Below, in pieces: positions 32,461 through 41,616 of a DNA stretch of 64,000 nucleotides. Both the position numbers and the translations under genes were made by a program. Positions within the stretch are counted from its first letter, which is position 1; each line of letters starts with the position of its first letter. The stretch is taken from NCBI GenBank assembly GCA_018401735.1, contig JAGYKI010000011.1, forward strand, positions 1-64,000, read 5' to 3'. Source of the DNA: Schleiferiaceae bacterium. Its GTDB lineage: Bacteria > Bacteroidota > Bacteroidia > Flavobacteriales > Schleiferiaceae. The notes under the pieces are model-generated. The model saw only the letters and a list, made by a program, of their open reading frames with translations, made no database searches and was not told the DNA's origin.

Positions 32461-33801
32461 ATGAACGTAACTACCAAGAAAACAGACGATTTAAATGCAA
32501 TCTTAACGGTTAGCATAAAAGAAGAAGATTACCGCGAAGTAGTGGATAAGACTTTGTCAGACTATCGCAAAAAAGCAAATATCCCAGGCTTCCGCCCCGG
32601 TAAGGTACCTGCGGGTCTAGTGAAAAAGCAATTTGGTAAGGCGATCCTTATCGAAGAAGTGAATAAAATTTTACAGCAGTCGGTTTTTGATCACATCAAA
32701 AAAGAAGAGCTGAATATTTTGGGAAGTCCCCTTCCAGTTGAACAAGATGATATAGATTGGGATTCTCAAGGTGATTTTGATTTTAACTACGAATTAGGCC
32801 TTTCACCTAGTTTTGAACTAAATATTTCTGCTCGCACCAAGATGCCTTTCTTAAAGGTAGTAGCCGATGAAGCTATGGTTGACAGATATATTACCGATTA
32901 CGCACGACGTTTTGGCACGATGTCTTACCCAGAAGCAATAGAAAAAGATGCTATTCTTAAAGGTGATTTTGTAGAGCTTGGCGAAGATGGTATCGCTAAA
33001 GAAGGTGGTATTGCAGTAAATAGCACTTTAGCCCTTGATGCTTTTACAGAGGCTACTCAAAATAAGCTTATTGCCAAGGCAGTAGGTGATACCTTTGAGT
33101 TTACTAAGGAATCTTTTAAAGATGATTTCCGCTTAGCAGCTGTGCTTAAAGTTGACGAAGAAGTATTAGCTGAATCGAGCCATAAATTCTCCTTTACCTT
33201 AAGAGAGCTAAGTAAAATTGTTCCCGCAGAACTTAACCAAGAGCTTTTTGACAAAATTTTTGGCGAAGGCGTTGTGAAAAGTGAGGAGGAGTTTAAAGCG
33301 CGTATCAAAGAAGACGCAGAAAAAGTTTTTGTGGGCGATTCAGATCGTAAGTTCTTGATGAATGTTAAGGAAAATCTTTTGGAAAAAACCAAATTCGATT
33401 TACCAGAAACTTTCTTAAAGAAATGGATGCGCAGTTCAGGCGAAAAAGCCTTAACGGAAGAAGAGGTTGAGGAGCAATTCCCTAATATGAAGGAAGATAT
33501 GCGTTGGCAGATTATGCAAAACCGTATTATTTCTGAAAATAAAATTGAAGTAAATCACCAAGAATTGGTGGAGTTTACCAAGCAATTGGTATTGCAACAA
33601 ATGGCACAATATGGTCAAATGCCAGAAGGCGTTGACTTAGATCAGATTGCTCATAATGTTTTGGGTAACAGAGAGGAAGCAGAGCGTATTGGTGATCAGC
33701 TTTTCGAACGTAAATTGTTGGAATACTTCAAATCTAGTTTCAAGATAGACGAGAAAGAATTGACATACGATGAGTTTGTAAAAGAGCTTTACGCAAAATA
33801 A
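32461..33801 (+). CDS. tig: Trigger factor, ribosome-associated chaperone
   Basis: 446 residues, within the normal range. The ribosome-binding signature 'GFRPGKVP' is at residues 43-50; a peptidyl-prolyl isomerase-like middle region (about 150-245) and a helical C-terminal chaperone domain follow. The PPIase region is divergent, as usual in Bacteroidota. Trigger factor shields nascent chains at the ribosome exit. It precedes clpP and clpX in the common tig-clpP-clpX order, with a terminator between tig and clpP. Confidence 0.95.
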   Translation: MNVTTKKTDDLNAILTVSIKEEDYREVVDKTLSDYRKKANIPGFRPGKVPAGLVKKQFGKAILIEEVNKILQQSVFDHIKKEELNILGSPLPVEQDDIDWDSQGDFDFNYELGLSPSFELNISARTKMPFLKVVADEAMVDRYITDYARRFGTMSYPEAIEKDAILKGDFVELGEDGIAKEGGIAVNSTLALDAFTEATQNKLIAKAVGDTFEFTKESFKDDFRLAAVLKVDEEVLAESSHKFSFTLRELSKIVPAELNQELFDKIFGEGVVKSEEEFKARIKEDAEKVFVGDSDRKFLMNVKENLLEKTKFDLPETFLKKWMRSSGEKALTEEEVEEQFPNMKEDMRWQIMQNRIISENKIEVNHQELVEFTKQLVLQQMAQYGQMPEGVDLDQIAHNVLGNREEAERIGDQLFERKLLEYFKSSFKIDEKELTYDEFVKELYAK

Positions 33802-33829
33802 AACTGCACAACTGTCATAATTTTCAACT

Positions 33830-33855
33830 GGCCCGATCATTGTCGGGCCTTTTTT
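33830..33855 (+). terminator. Intrinsic terminator between tig and clpP
   Basis: GGCCCGA and TCGGGCC pair around a 6-base loop and run into six T. It ends 29 bases before the clpP ATG, so some read-through is likely needed for clpP, or clpP has its own promoter. Confidence 0.85.
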
Positions 33856-33883
33856 GTTATTATTACTCTTCAAAAAAATAAAT

Positions 33884-34558
33884 ATGGATTTCGGAAAAGA
33901 ATTTATGAAATATGCCGTGAAGGATCGCGGACTAAACTCAATGCATGTTGGCGATTACCTTCAATCTTCGCTTACCCCTTACATCATTGAAGAACGCCAA
34001 ATGAACGTGGCGCAAATGGATGTTTTCTCCCGTTTAATGATGGATAGAATCATCTTCTTAGGAACAGGGATTAATGATCAAGTAGCCAATATTGTGCAAG
34101 CGCAGTTATTGTTTTTGGAATCATCCGACTCAACTAAAGACATTCAGATTTACCTAAATAGCCCAGGTGGTTCTGTTTATGCTGGTTTAGGTATATACGA
34201 CACCATGCAATTGGTTAATCCAGATGTGGCTACTATTTGCACAGGTATGGCAGCCTCAATGGGCGCGGTACTTTTATGCGCTGGTGCAGATGGTAAAAGA
34301 TCGGCATTAAAGCATAGCCGTGTGATGATTCATCAGCCAATGAGCGGTGCACAAGGTCAGGCTAGCGATATGGAAATTGCCGTACGCGAGGTGCTGAAAA
34401 TGAAAGAAGAATTGTATAATATCATTGCCACTCATTCACGTCAAGAGTTCAAAAAAGTTTCCGACGACTCTGATCGCGATTACTGGATGAATGCCGATGA
34501 GGCGAAAGCTTACGGTATGATTGATGAGGTTTTGGATACCAAACGCAAGAAGGATTAA
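33884..34558 (+). CDS. clpP: ATP-dependent Clp protease proteolytic subunit
   Basis: 224 residues from ATG 33884; an earlier in-frame TTG at 33854 lies in the terminator and is rejected. The catalytic triad is Ser125 ('GMAASMGAV'), His150 ('RVMIHQP') and Asp199 ('DRDYWM'), with the spacing of E. coli ClpP (25 and 49). It forms the double-heptamer peptidase chamber fed by ClpX. Followed by clpX. Confidence 0.96.
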   Translation: MDFGKEFMKYAVKDRGLNSMHVGDYLQSSLTPYIIEERQMNVAQMDVFSRLMMDRIIFLGTGINDQVANIVQAQLLFLESSDSTKDIQIYLNSPGGSVYAGLGIYDTMQLVNPDVATICTGMAASMGAVLLCAGADGKRSALKHSRVMIHQPMSGAQGQASDMEIAVREVLKMKEELYNIIATHSRQEFKKVSDDSDRDYWMNADEAKAYGMIDEVLDTKRKKD

Positions 34559-34587
34559 GCTCGTTTAGACTATAATCGATTAATTTA

Positions 34588-34619
34588 GAATCCGTTCTGG
34601 AGTGCTCTAGAACGGATTC
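34588..34619. promoter_or_regulatory. 11-bp inverted repeat between clpP and clpX
   Basis: GAATCCGTTCT (34588-34598) and AGAACGGATTC (34609-34619) are perfect inverted arms around 10 bases. A T-rich stretch follows only after three bases and coincides with the clpX -7 element (34622-34629, TATTTTTG). It may be a weak terminator for clpP, an operator overlapping the clpX promoter, or both. Confidence 0.55.
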
Positions 34620-34621
34620 AC

Positions 34622-34629
34622 TATTTTTG
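34622..34629 (+). promoter_or_regulatory. Candidate -7 element of clpX
   Basis: TATTTTTG matches TAnnTTTG 16 bases before ATG 34646. The -33 region is occupied by the inverted repeat and has no TTTG. Confidence 0.45.
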
Positions 34630-34645
34630 TACTGAATTTTATAAT

Positions 34646-35899
34646 ATGGGCAGTAACAAGGAAAATTTATCTTGTTCGTTTTGTGGACGAGAAAAAAAAG
34701 ATACCAATGTGCTTATTGCGGGTATAGACGGTCATATTTGTGACCATTGTATTCGCCAAGCTTATGGTATCGTAGTGGAAGAGCTGGACACGCAAGAACG
34801 CAAAGAGCTTTCTCGCTCAATGCGACTCATTAAGCCGAAGGAAATAAAGCAGTTTTTAGATCAATATGTTATTGGTCAAGATTCTGCCAAAAGAGTATTA
34901 GCAGTAGCCGTATATAACCATTACAAAAGGTTAAGTAAGGATAAGGGCGAGCTTAAAAGTGATGAGGTGGAAATAGATAAGTCTAACATCATGATGGTAG
35001 GGGAAACAGGTACAGGTAAAACCCTGCTAGCGCAAACCATTGCCCGCATGCTTAATGTGCCTTTCACTATTGTAGATGCCACAGTACTAACTGAAGCTGG
35101 TTATGTGGGTGAGGATGTTGAAAGTATTTTGACCCGTCTTCTTCAGGCCGCAAACTATGATCAAAAAGCAGCTGAACGCGGTATTATTTTCATAGATGAG
35201 ATTGATAAAATTGCACGAAAGGGAGATAACCCTTCTATTACACGCGATGTAAGTGGTGAAGGGGTTCAGCAGGCCATGCTGAAACTTCTGGAAGGTACCA
35301 AAGTAAATGTCCCACCACAAGGGGGTAGAAAGCATCCTGATCAGAAGTTTATTGAAGTGGATACGCGCAATATTTTATTTATTGCTGGGGGTGCTTTCGA
35401 TGGTATCCAACGCAATATTGCACGCAGATTAAATACTCGCGCAGTTGGTTTCCACGGTTCTAAAGACCGCGATTCTTTAGATACGACCAATATGCTAAGT
35501 TATGTGGCGCCCCAAGATTTAAAAAGTTTTGGATTAATACCCGAACTAATAGGCCGTATTCCTGTGCTAACGCATTTAGATCCGCTTACACCAGAAGTGT
35601 TAAAGCTTATCTTAACCGAACCTAAAAATGCTATTGTTAAGCAATATGTTGCTTTGTTAGGCATGGATAAGGTAGAACTCGATTTCCGCGAAGAAGCAAT
35701 AGATTATGTCGTTGAAAAAGCAATGGAATTCAAACTTGGTGCGCGTGGTCTTCGCTCTATTATCGAAGCGATTTTAACCGATGCCATGTTCGAACTGCCA
35801 GGCGAAGCAGAGGAAGGATATAAACTAGTAGTAGATAAAGACTACGCTAGCACTCGCATGGATAAAATGTCTTTAAACGCTCTTAAAGCGGTTAGTTAG
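34646..35899 (+). CDS. clpX: ClpX unfoldase subunit
   Basis: 417 residues. The N-terminal zinc domain has Cys10, Cys13, Cys32 and Cys35; Walker A is GETGTGKT (119-126), the pore loop GYVG is at 152-155 and Walker B IIFIDE is at 180-185. 'TRAVGFHGS' holds the ClpP-docking (I/V)GF loop. It unfolds tagged substrates into ClpP. Its 3' end overlaps the convergent folA by 8 bases. Confidence 0.97.
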   Translation: MGSNKENLSCSFCGREKKDTNVLIAGIDGHICDHCIRQAYGIVVEELDTQERKELSRSMRLIKPKEIKQFLDQYVIGQDSAKRVLAVAVYNHYKRLSKDKGELKSDEVEIDKSNIMMVGETGTGKTLLAQTIARMLNVPFTIVDATVLTEAGYVGEDVESILTRLLQAANYDQKAAERGIIFIDEIDKIARKGDNPSITRDVSGEGVQQAMLKLLEGTKVNVPPQGGRKHPDQKFIEVDTRNILFIAGGAFDGIQRNIARRLNTRAVGFHGSKDRDSLDTTNMLSYVAPQDLKSFGLIPELIGRIPVLTHLDPLTPEVLKLILTEPKNAIVKQYVALLGMDKVELDFREEAIDYVVEKAMEFKLGARGLRSIIEAILTDAMFELPGEAEEGYKLVVDKDYASTRMDKMSLNALKAVS

Positions 35900-36386
35900 A
35901 AACAATTTTTTTATAAGTTAAAAACTCATAGGGGTGGACGTGTTTAGCATCCGCCTCTTTTTTTTCGCCCCGGGCTAACTTCCAAATGCTAAGGTCAAAT
36001 TCGGGGAAGAAACTATCCCCTTCATATTCGCCCTGAATGATGGTGAGCTCTATCGTATTGGCGAAAGCCAATGCTTGTTTGTAAATTTCTGCCCCACCTA
36101 CGATAAAGGGATGCTCATCATCCTTTACCATGGCGAGAGCTTCTTCAATGCTATGTGCAACTAAACAGCCTTCTGCCGTATAGTCAGTTTTGCGGGTAAT
36201 AATGATATTAGTCCGATTGGGCAGTGGTCTGCCAACACTTTCGAAGGTCTTGCGCCCCATAATTACATGGTGACCAGATGTTAACTGTTTAAAGTGCTTT
36301 AAATCTTCTGGGAAATGCCAAATTAATTGGTTATCCTTTCCGATTACTCTGTTTTCCGCCATGGCGGCGATAAGGGTTAGATTCAT
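35892..36386 (-). CDS. folA: Dihydrofolate reductase
   Basis: 164 residues with 'MNLTLIAAMAENRVIGKDNQLIWHFPEDLKHFK', here recognised by the short motifs VIGKDNQLIWHFPEDL and the NADPH-loop 'IMGRKTFESVGRPLPNR' and 'FIVGGAEIY'. The catalytic acid is in 'FPEDL'. It regenerates tetrahydrofolate oxidised by thymidylate synthase, whose gene lies 15 bases upstream in the same operon. Confidence 0.97.
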   Translation of the reverse strand: MNLTLIAAMAENRVIGKDNQLIWHFPEDLKHFKQLTSGHHVIMGRKTFESVGRPLPNRTNIIITRKTDYTAEGCLVAHSIEEALAMVKDDEHPFIVGGAEIYKQALAFANTIELTIIQGEYEGDSFFPEFDLSIWKLARGEKKEADAKHVHPYEFLTYKKIVSN

Positions 36387-36401
36387 GTTATCTGAAAGTA
36401 T

Positions 36402-37307
36402 TTAAACAGCTACCTGACCTTTAATTGCCGGATGTGGGTCGTAGTTTTCTAAACTAAAGTCTTCATATTTAAAAGCAAATAGATCCTTTACTGCTCGATT
36501 TATTTTCATCTGCGGAAGCGGTTTAAAATCTCTACTTAATTGCTCTTTTACTTGATCTAAATGATTTTCATAGATATGCGCATCACCCAAAGTATGCACA
36601 AAATCGCCTAAGCCTAAATTGCAAACTTGGGCAATCATCATCGTGAGTAGGGCGTAAGAAGCTATATTAAATGGTACGCCGAGAAACACATCAGCACTGC
36701 GTTGGTATAGTTGGCAACTCAATTTGCCATCCGCTACGTAAAATTGGAAAAGGGTGTGGCAGGGGGGCAATCCCGACTTTGCCATAACAGGGATATCTTT
36801 GGGGTTCCAAGCGCTTACTAGCAAACGTCTGCTATCGGGTGATTTTTTGATGTCCTCAATTACCTGTGTAATTTGATCTATTCCTTCAAAGTTTCGCCAT
36901 TGTCTTCCATAAACAGGACCAAGCTCACCCCACTCTTTGGCAAAATCGGAATCTTCTATTATGCGGCTTTTGAAGTTTTTTAACTCTTCTGTCCATGCGG
37001 CAGAATACTTGGGCAGTTCTTCTTCCTTTCCTTGTTTTTTTAGATAACTCTGAAAGGGCCATTCGTTCCAGATGTTAACGCCATTTTCCACTAAATAGCG
37101 AATGTTGGTATCACCATTAATAAACCAAATAAGCTCGTGCACGATGGACTTTAGGTGTACTTTTTTAGTAGTAACTAAGGGAAAGCCTTCCTGCAAATTA
37201 AAACGCATTTGGTAGCCAAAAACCGAAAGTGTTCCGATGCCCGTGCGATTACTTTTTAGCACTCCTTGGTTCAGAATGTGCTGCATTAGTTGATGATATT
37301 GCTGCAT
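36402..37307 (-). CDS. thyA: Thymidylate synthase
   Basis: 301 residues from ATG 37307. The catalytic Cys183 is in '[13 protein letters not shown]'; '[10 protein letters not shown]' and '[16 protein letters not shown]' bind phosphate and substrate. It is longer than the 264-residue E. coli enzyme owing to an insertion at about residues 85-130, as in Lactobacillus-type enzymes. The frame extends to a TTG at 37325, but the -7 element at 37323-37330 overlaps that codon, so ATG 37307 is the start. Methylates dUMP using methylene-tetrahydrofolate and pairs with downstream folA. Confidence 0.97.
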   Translation of the reverse strand: MQQYHQLMQHILNQGVLKSNRTGIGTLSVFGYQMRFNLQEGFPLVTTKKVHLKSIVHELIWFINGDTNIRYLVENGVNIWNEWPFQSYLKKQGKEEELPKYSAAWTEELKNFKSRIIEDSDFAKEWGELGPVYGRQWRNFEGIDQITQVIEDIKKSPDSRRLLVSAWNPKDIPVMAKSGLPPCHTLFQFYVADGKLSCQLYQRSADVFLGVPFNIASYALLTMMIAQVCNLGLGDFVHTLGDAHIYENHLDQVKEQLSRDFKPLPQMKINRAVKDLFAFKYEDFSLENYDPHPAIKGQVAV

Positions 37308-37322
37308 AATAGAAAATTCGTT

Positions 37323-37347
37323 CAAAGATATTCCATATTCTAGAATA
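37323..37347 (-). promoter_or_regulatory. thyA promoter region with adjacent palindrome
   Basis: TATCTTTG on the minus strand (37323-37330) is a -7 match giving a leader of about nine bases. Five bases upstream of it, in the spacer, is the perfect palindrome TATTCTAGAATA (37336-37347), a possible operator. Confidence 0.45.
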
Positions 37348-37442
37348 CCTCGCTTTAAAAGAACGAAAAGCTAAATTGGAAGAAATGCTTTTAGACCTTT
37401 GCTTTTAATTGAATTTGCTCCATATTTACGGAAAATTATTTT

Positions 37443-39245
37443 ATGAATAATCAGTCAAGGCCGGAACTGCTTTTAGAATGTTCTTGGGAGGTTTGTAACC
37501 AGATTGGTGGTATTTATACGGTTATCCGTTCTAAGGTGCCTGCTATGATAGAAAAGTGGGGTGATAACTATTGCCTTTTAGGTCCATTGGAAAGCCCAAA
37601 TATTACCGCGGAGATTGATCACATTTCTGACGTATCTACGCCAGTGGGAAGAGCGGTAAGCCGCTTGGCTAACGAAGGTTGTGAAGTAGTTTATGGTCGT
37701 TGGTTGGTAACAGGAAGACCTAAAGTAGTCTTGATTAAGCCAGATTTTGGCTTTAATAGTTTAGATAGTTATCGCGATCGTTTGCAAGCAGAATTTGGTA
37801 TAGAGAAAGATGAGAACAATGAGCTTCTCGGACGAATGATTTTGTGGGCGGAAGTTAATTTTAAGTTTTTACGCTACCTCAGTGAAGAAATGGGGGAGCA
37901 ACAATTACTAGTTAATTTCCACGAATGGATGGCTTCTCTGCCGATCTTGAAAATAAGAAAAGAGGGAATAGCTTGTAAAACGGTATTTACTACTCATGCC
38001 ACTATGCTGGGTCGTTATTTGGCCATGACTAAGCCCGATTTTTACCATGATTTACCTAGTTATGATTGGGATAAAGAGTCGCGGCACTTTGGGATTTTAC
38101 CAATCGTGCAAATTGAGCGACTCTCTGCAAAAATGGCCGATAGCTTTACTACAGTAAGCGAGGTAACCGCCTTAGAATGCGAGCATTTGCTGGATAAAAA
38201 GCCAGACGAAATAACCCCCAATGGTTTAAATATTAAGCGCTTTGTTGCCATGCACGAGGTGCAGAACTTACACCAAAAATTTAAAGAAAAGCTGCATGAG
38301 TTTACCATGGGCCATTTCTTCCATAGCTATAGTTTTGACTTAGACGATACTTTATATTTCTTTACTTCTGGTAGATATGAATTTAGCAACAAGGGCTATG
38401 ACATCACCCTGGAAGCCTTACGTCGATTAAACCAAAAAATGGTGAAAGCCGGCATGTCTACGACAGTGGTGATGTTTGTGGTTACACAAAGAAATGTTTG
38501 GTCGATTAATCCTGAAGTATTGCAATCGCGCGGGGTAATGCGTGAAATTCAGAATAATGTTGAGTCTATTGAAAAGCAAATTGGCGAGCGTCTTTTCAAG
38601 GCCGCTTTAAGTTCGGATAAAGAGCATCGTTTACCTCCCTTAAACGATATGGTTGATGATTATTGGAAGCTACGTTTTAGACGAACTATTCAGTCTTGGA
38701 AAAATGATAAATGGCCGATCATTGTTACCCATAATTTAGAAGATGATGGTGGCGATGAAATCTTAGGCTTCATGCGTAAGAATCAAATGTTTAATAGCCC
38801 ACTAGATAAGGTGAAGGTAGTTTATCATCCTCAGTTTATAAAAAGTACCAATCCATTATTCGGGATTGATTATGGCGATTTTGTACGTGGCTGTAATTTG
38901 GGGATTTTCCCTAGTTATTATGAGCCTTGGGGTTATACCCCACTAGAATGCATTGCCCGTGGTGTTCCTACAGTAACTTCAAACTTATCGGGTTTTGGAC
39001 GTTATGTAAATGGGATGAAGGACGCGGATGAAGATCATGGCATCTTTGTTTTAAAGCGCGAAGCACGCAGTCGAGAGCAAGAGATTAATGATCTAACGAC
39101 CTATTTGTGGCACTTCGTGAAACACAATAGACGCTATAGAATAATACAGCGCAGTAAGGCGGAAGATTTCTCGGAGAGATTTGACTGGAAGCTATTACGC
39201 AGCCACTATGAAAAAGCCTATGATATAGCGTTGGCTAAGCCTTAA
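37443..39245 (+). CDS. Glycogen synthase, family GT3 (eukaryote-like)
   Basis: 600 residues. 'LLECSWEVCNQIGGIYTVIRSK' resembles the opening of fungal and animal glycogen synthases rather than bacterial GlgA (GT5), and 'GIFPSYYEPWGYTPLECIARGVPTVTSNLSGFG' carries the ExxxxxGYTxxE-type nucleotide-sugar site (given here as two parts: PSYYEPWGYTPLE and GVPTVTSNLSGFG). GT3 enzymes extend alpha-1,4-glucan from UDP-glucose. In Bacteroidota this GT3 form is common. No other glycogen genes are in the window. Its stop shares TTAA with the convergent transporter gene. Confidence 0.92.
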   Translation: MNNQSRPELLLECSWEVCNQIGGIYTVIRSKVPAMIEKWGDNYCLLGPLESPNITAEIDHISDVSTPVGRAVSRLANEGCEVVYGRWLVTGRPKVVLIKPDFGFNSLDSYRDRLQAEFGIEKDENNELLGRMILWAEVNFKFLRYLSEEMGEQQLLVNFHEWMASLPILKIRKEGIACKTVFTTHATMLGRYLAMTKPDFYHDLPSYDWDKESRHFGILPIVQIERLSAKMADSFTTVSEVTALECEHLLDKKPDEITPNGLNIKRFVAMHEVQNLHQKFKEKLHEFTMGHFFHSYSFDLDDTLYFFTSGRYEFSNKGYDITLEALRRLNQKMVKAGMSTTVVMFVVTQRNVWSINPEVLQSRGVMREIQNNVESIEKQIGERLFKAALSSDKEHRLPPLNDMVDDYWKLRFRRTIQSWKNDKWPIIVTHNLEDDGGDEILGFMRKNQMFNSPLDKVKVVYHPQFIKSTNPLFGIDYGDFVRGCNLGIFPSYYEPWGYTPLECIARGVPTVTSNLSGFGRYVNGMKDADEDHGIFVLKREARSREQEINDLTTYLWHFVKHNRRYRIIQRSKAEDFSERFDWKLLRSHYEKAYDIALAKP

Positions 39246-40951
39246 ATAAGCATTCCCACAATTACAGCGGTAAATAAAGAGGCCATGGTTCCGCCGATTA
39301 AAGCGCGGAAGCCTAGGCGCGATAAATCACCTCGACGGGATGGTGCTAAAGAGCCTATTCCGCCAATTTGTATACCTATACTCGCAAAGTTTGAGAAACC
39401 GCAAAGAATATAGGTGGCGATAATGATGGACTTTTCTGAGCTGAATTTACCTTCAGCCATAAGATCGCCTAAGGATACATAAGCTACAAATTCATTAAGA
39501 ATGGTTTTCTCACCCAGTAGTTGCCCTACCAAAAAGATATCTTCATTGGCAACTCCCATAAGCCATGTAATTGGGGCAAGAGTGTAACCTAAAATAAACT
39601 CCATAGAGAAGCCAGTATACTGACCATTAGTAAATTCTTGTACCCAAATATTTAAACCCGTGATGTCACCAATAAAATCGCTTAGAAAAGAGTTGATCAT
39701 CGCTACAATGGCGATAAACACCAATAACATCGCTCCTACGTTTACCGCTAACTTTAAACCATCGGTAGTACCATTGGTAATTGCCTCGAGAGCATTATCG
39801 CCAATATTATGACTGCCAATACGCATGTCTTTGTTTACCTCTTTAGTTTCCGGCATCAATATCTTGGCCGCGACCACAGCTGCTGGAGCACTCATTACCG
39901 AGGCGGCAAGTAGATGTTTGGCGAAAAAGGTTCTTTGTACAAGGTCATCTCCACCTAAAAAACCAATATAAGCAGCTAGTACCCCTCCGGCTATTGTTGC
40001 CATACCGCCACTCATAATGCAAAGTAGCTCACTGCGTGTCATTTTGTTGAGATAAGGCTTAATGAGCAAAGGCGATTCAGTTTGACCTAAAAATATATTT
40101 CCTGCTGCCGCTAAACTTTCAGCACCGCTAAGGTTCATCGTACGTTTCATTACCCAAGCAAAAGCGTAAACAACCTTTTGCATAATACCGTAATAAAATA
40201 GTAGGCTGGTTAAAGCGGAAAAGAAAATTACGGTAGGCAATACCTTAAAGGCGAAGATGTAGCCTAAAGAACTGGTCTCATTAATGAGTTCACCAAAAAG
40301 GAATTGCGCGCCTACCTCGGTAAAACCAAGAAGCGTTACAAAGCGCTCACTGAGCCAATCAAATCCATTGCGGATAAATGAAACTTTGAGTATGGCTAGA
40401 GCGAAGATAAATTGAATAACTAAGCCTTTAAAAACTAAGGCCCAATCAATAGATTTGCGCTTGGCCGACATAAAAAAGGTAAGGGCTAACAAAACGCTAA
40501 GCCCTAAAAGTCCGCGCCCCATAGAGGCTAGGTCAAAAGACTTCCCACTGAAATCGTAATTTAAAGGCAAGCTTGCGCCAATGCCGGTTTTTAATTTCGT
40601 ACGCTTAAAGAAGTATTTAATTCCGCTTTCCTCCAAGTTTAATAAGCTATCACCTTGTAATTGAAAGGTATAGGTTCTTAGGGTGTCGCTTGGCGCGAGA
40701 TAGCTAAAAATTAAGCTATCACTTATCTGACTAAATTTCCCCGAGGCCTGCAAGTTCTTAGCCCCTAATTGGTAATCAAAGCTATCTGCTGCAAAGCTTA
40801 AAATATCTGTAGATGAGATTTTAAAAAGAGAATCACCGCTACTATTTAAAATTGCTTGAAACTGCCAATCTCCTTCCAGGGATTGAGACCGAATATTACT
40901 GCCAAGTACCAAGCTAAGAAGCAATAGAAGAAGAATTTTGATACGCATCAT
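39242..40951 (-). CDS. CNT-type nucleoside transporter with N-terminal extracytoplasmic domain
   Basis: 569 residues. A signal peptide (to about 23) and a roughly 100-residue beta-rich lipocalin-like domain ('SLEGDWQFQAIL', 'YFFKRTKLK') precede a NupC/CNT membrane domain from about residue 140. CNT motifs 'GQTESPLLIKPYL', 'SGGMATIAGGVLAAYI', 'NEFVAY' and 'CGFSNFASIGIQIGG' are present, so it imports nucleosides with Na+ or H+. The N-terminal addition is absent from E. coli NupC; its role is unknown. Single gene, convergent with glycogen synthase. Confidence 0.9.
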   Translation of the reverse strand: MMRIKILLLLLLSLVLGSNIRSQSLEGDWQFQAILNSSGDSLFKISSTDILSFAADSFDYQLGAKNLQASGKFSQISDSLIFSYLAPSDTLRTYTFQLQGDSLLNLEESGIKYFFKRTKLKTGIGASLPLNYDFSGKSFDLASMGRGLLGLSVLLALTFFMSAKRKSIDWALVFKGLVIQFIFALAILKVSFIRNGFDWLSERFVTLLGFTEVGAQFLFGELINETSSLGYIFAFKVLPTVIFFSALTSLLFYYGIMQKVVYAFAWVMKRTMNLSGAESLAAAGNIFLGQTESPLLIKPYLNKMTRSELLCIMSGGMATIAGGVLAAYIGFLGGDDLVQRTFFAKHLLAASVMSAPAAVVAAKILMPETKEVNKDMRIGSHNIGDNALEAITNGTTDGLKLAVNVGAMLLVFIAIVAMINSFLSDFIGDITGLNIWVQEFTNGQYTGFSMEFILGYTLAPITWLMGVANEDIFLVGQLLGEKTILNEFVAYVSLGDLMAEGKFSSEKSIIIATYILCGFSNFASIGIQIGGIGSLAPSRRGDLSRLGFRALIGGTMASLFTAVIVGMLI

Positions 40952-41001
40952 AGTATGGGCGAAAATAGAAAATAAGGACTAGCGAACGCGGAGAGGCTCA
41001 A

Positions 41002-41616
41002 TTATTTCGCTTCGCGGCGATCAATTTCATCTCGTATTCTTACAGCACGCTCATAATCTTCATTAAGTACGGCTTCTTCTAAACTTTTATTTAAGTCTTC
41101 TATACTTAGACTTTGCAAGGAACTTGTTTTGCCGCCTGTTGCGGAACTAATTTCGTCCTCACTTTTAGTATCCATTCTGCTAGATTTAAAACTAGAAGTT
41201 TTTTCATTTAAGATTACTCCTGCATTATCCAAAATCTCCGCATAGGTAAATATCGGGGCATTAAAGCGAATGGCTAGAGCCACTGCGTCGGAGGTTCGCG
41301 CATCTAAAACCTGTTCTACTCCGTTTTGATCACAAATTAAGATGGAGTAAAATACTCCATCTTCTAATTTGTGAATAACCACTTGCTTTAAATGAATTTT
41401 AAAAGCGTCGGAGAAATTCTTAAAAAGGTCGTGCGTTAAAGGACGCGGCGGGTTCATATCCTTATCTATGGCAATGGCAATACTTTGCGCTTCAAAACCC
41501 CCGATAATAATAGGTAACCTGCGTTCACCACCTTCTTCACCCAAAACAAGGGCATAAGCCCCAGATTGGGTTTGACTGTAAGATAATCCCTTAACAAAGA
41601 GCCTAATATGCTCCAT
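41002..41616 (-). CDS. Bifunctional nuclease (BFN/DUF151) family protein with UVR motif
   Basis: 204 residues. The BFN domain spans about 1-135 ('LPIIIGGFEAQSIAIAID', 'EQVLDARTSDAVALAIRFNAPIFTY' in parts), and a UVR-like helix pair closes the protein ('EDYERAVRIRDEIDR'). BFN-domain proteins show RNase/DNase activity in plants; bacterial roles are uncertain. Its ATG overlaps the etfA stop as TAATG, so it is translated with the electron-transfer flavoprotein genes, a linkage seen often in Bacteroidota. Confidence 0.9.
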   Translation of the reverse strand: MEHIRLFVKGLSYSQTQSGAYALVLGEEGGERRLPIIIGGFEAQSIAIAIDKDMNPPRPLTHDLFKNFSDAFKIHLKQVVIHKLEDGVFYSILICDQNGVEQVLDARTSDAVALAIRFNAPIFTYAEILDNAGVILNEKTSSFKSSRMDTKSEDEISSATGGKTSSLQSLSIEDLNKSLEEAVLNEDYERAVRIRDEIDRREAK

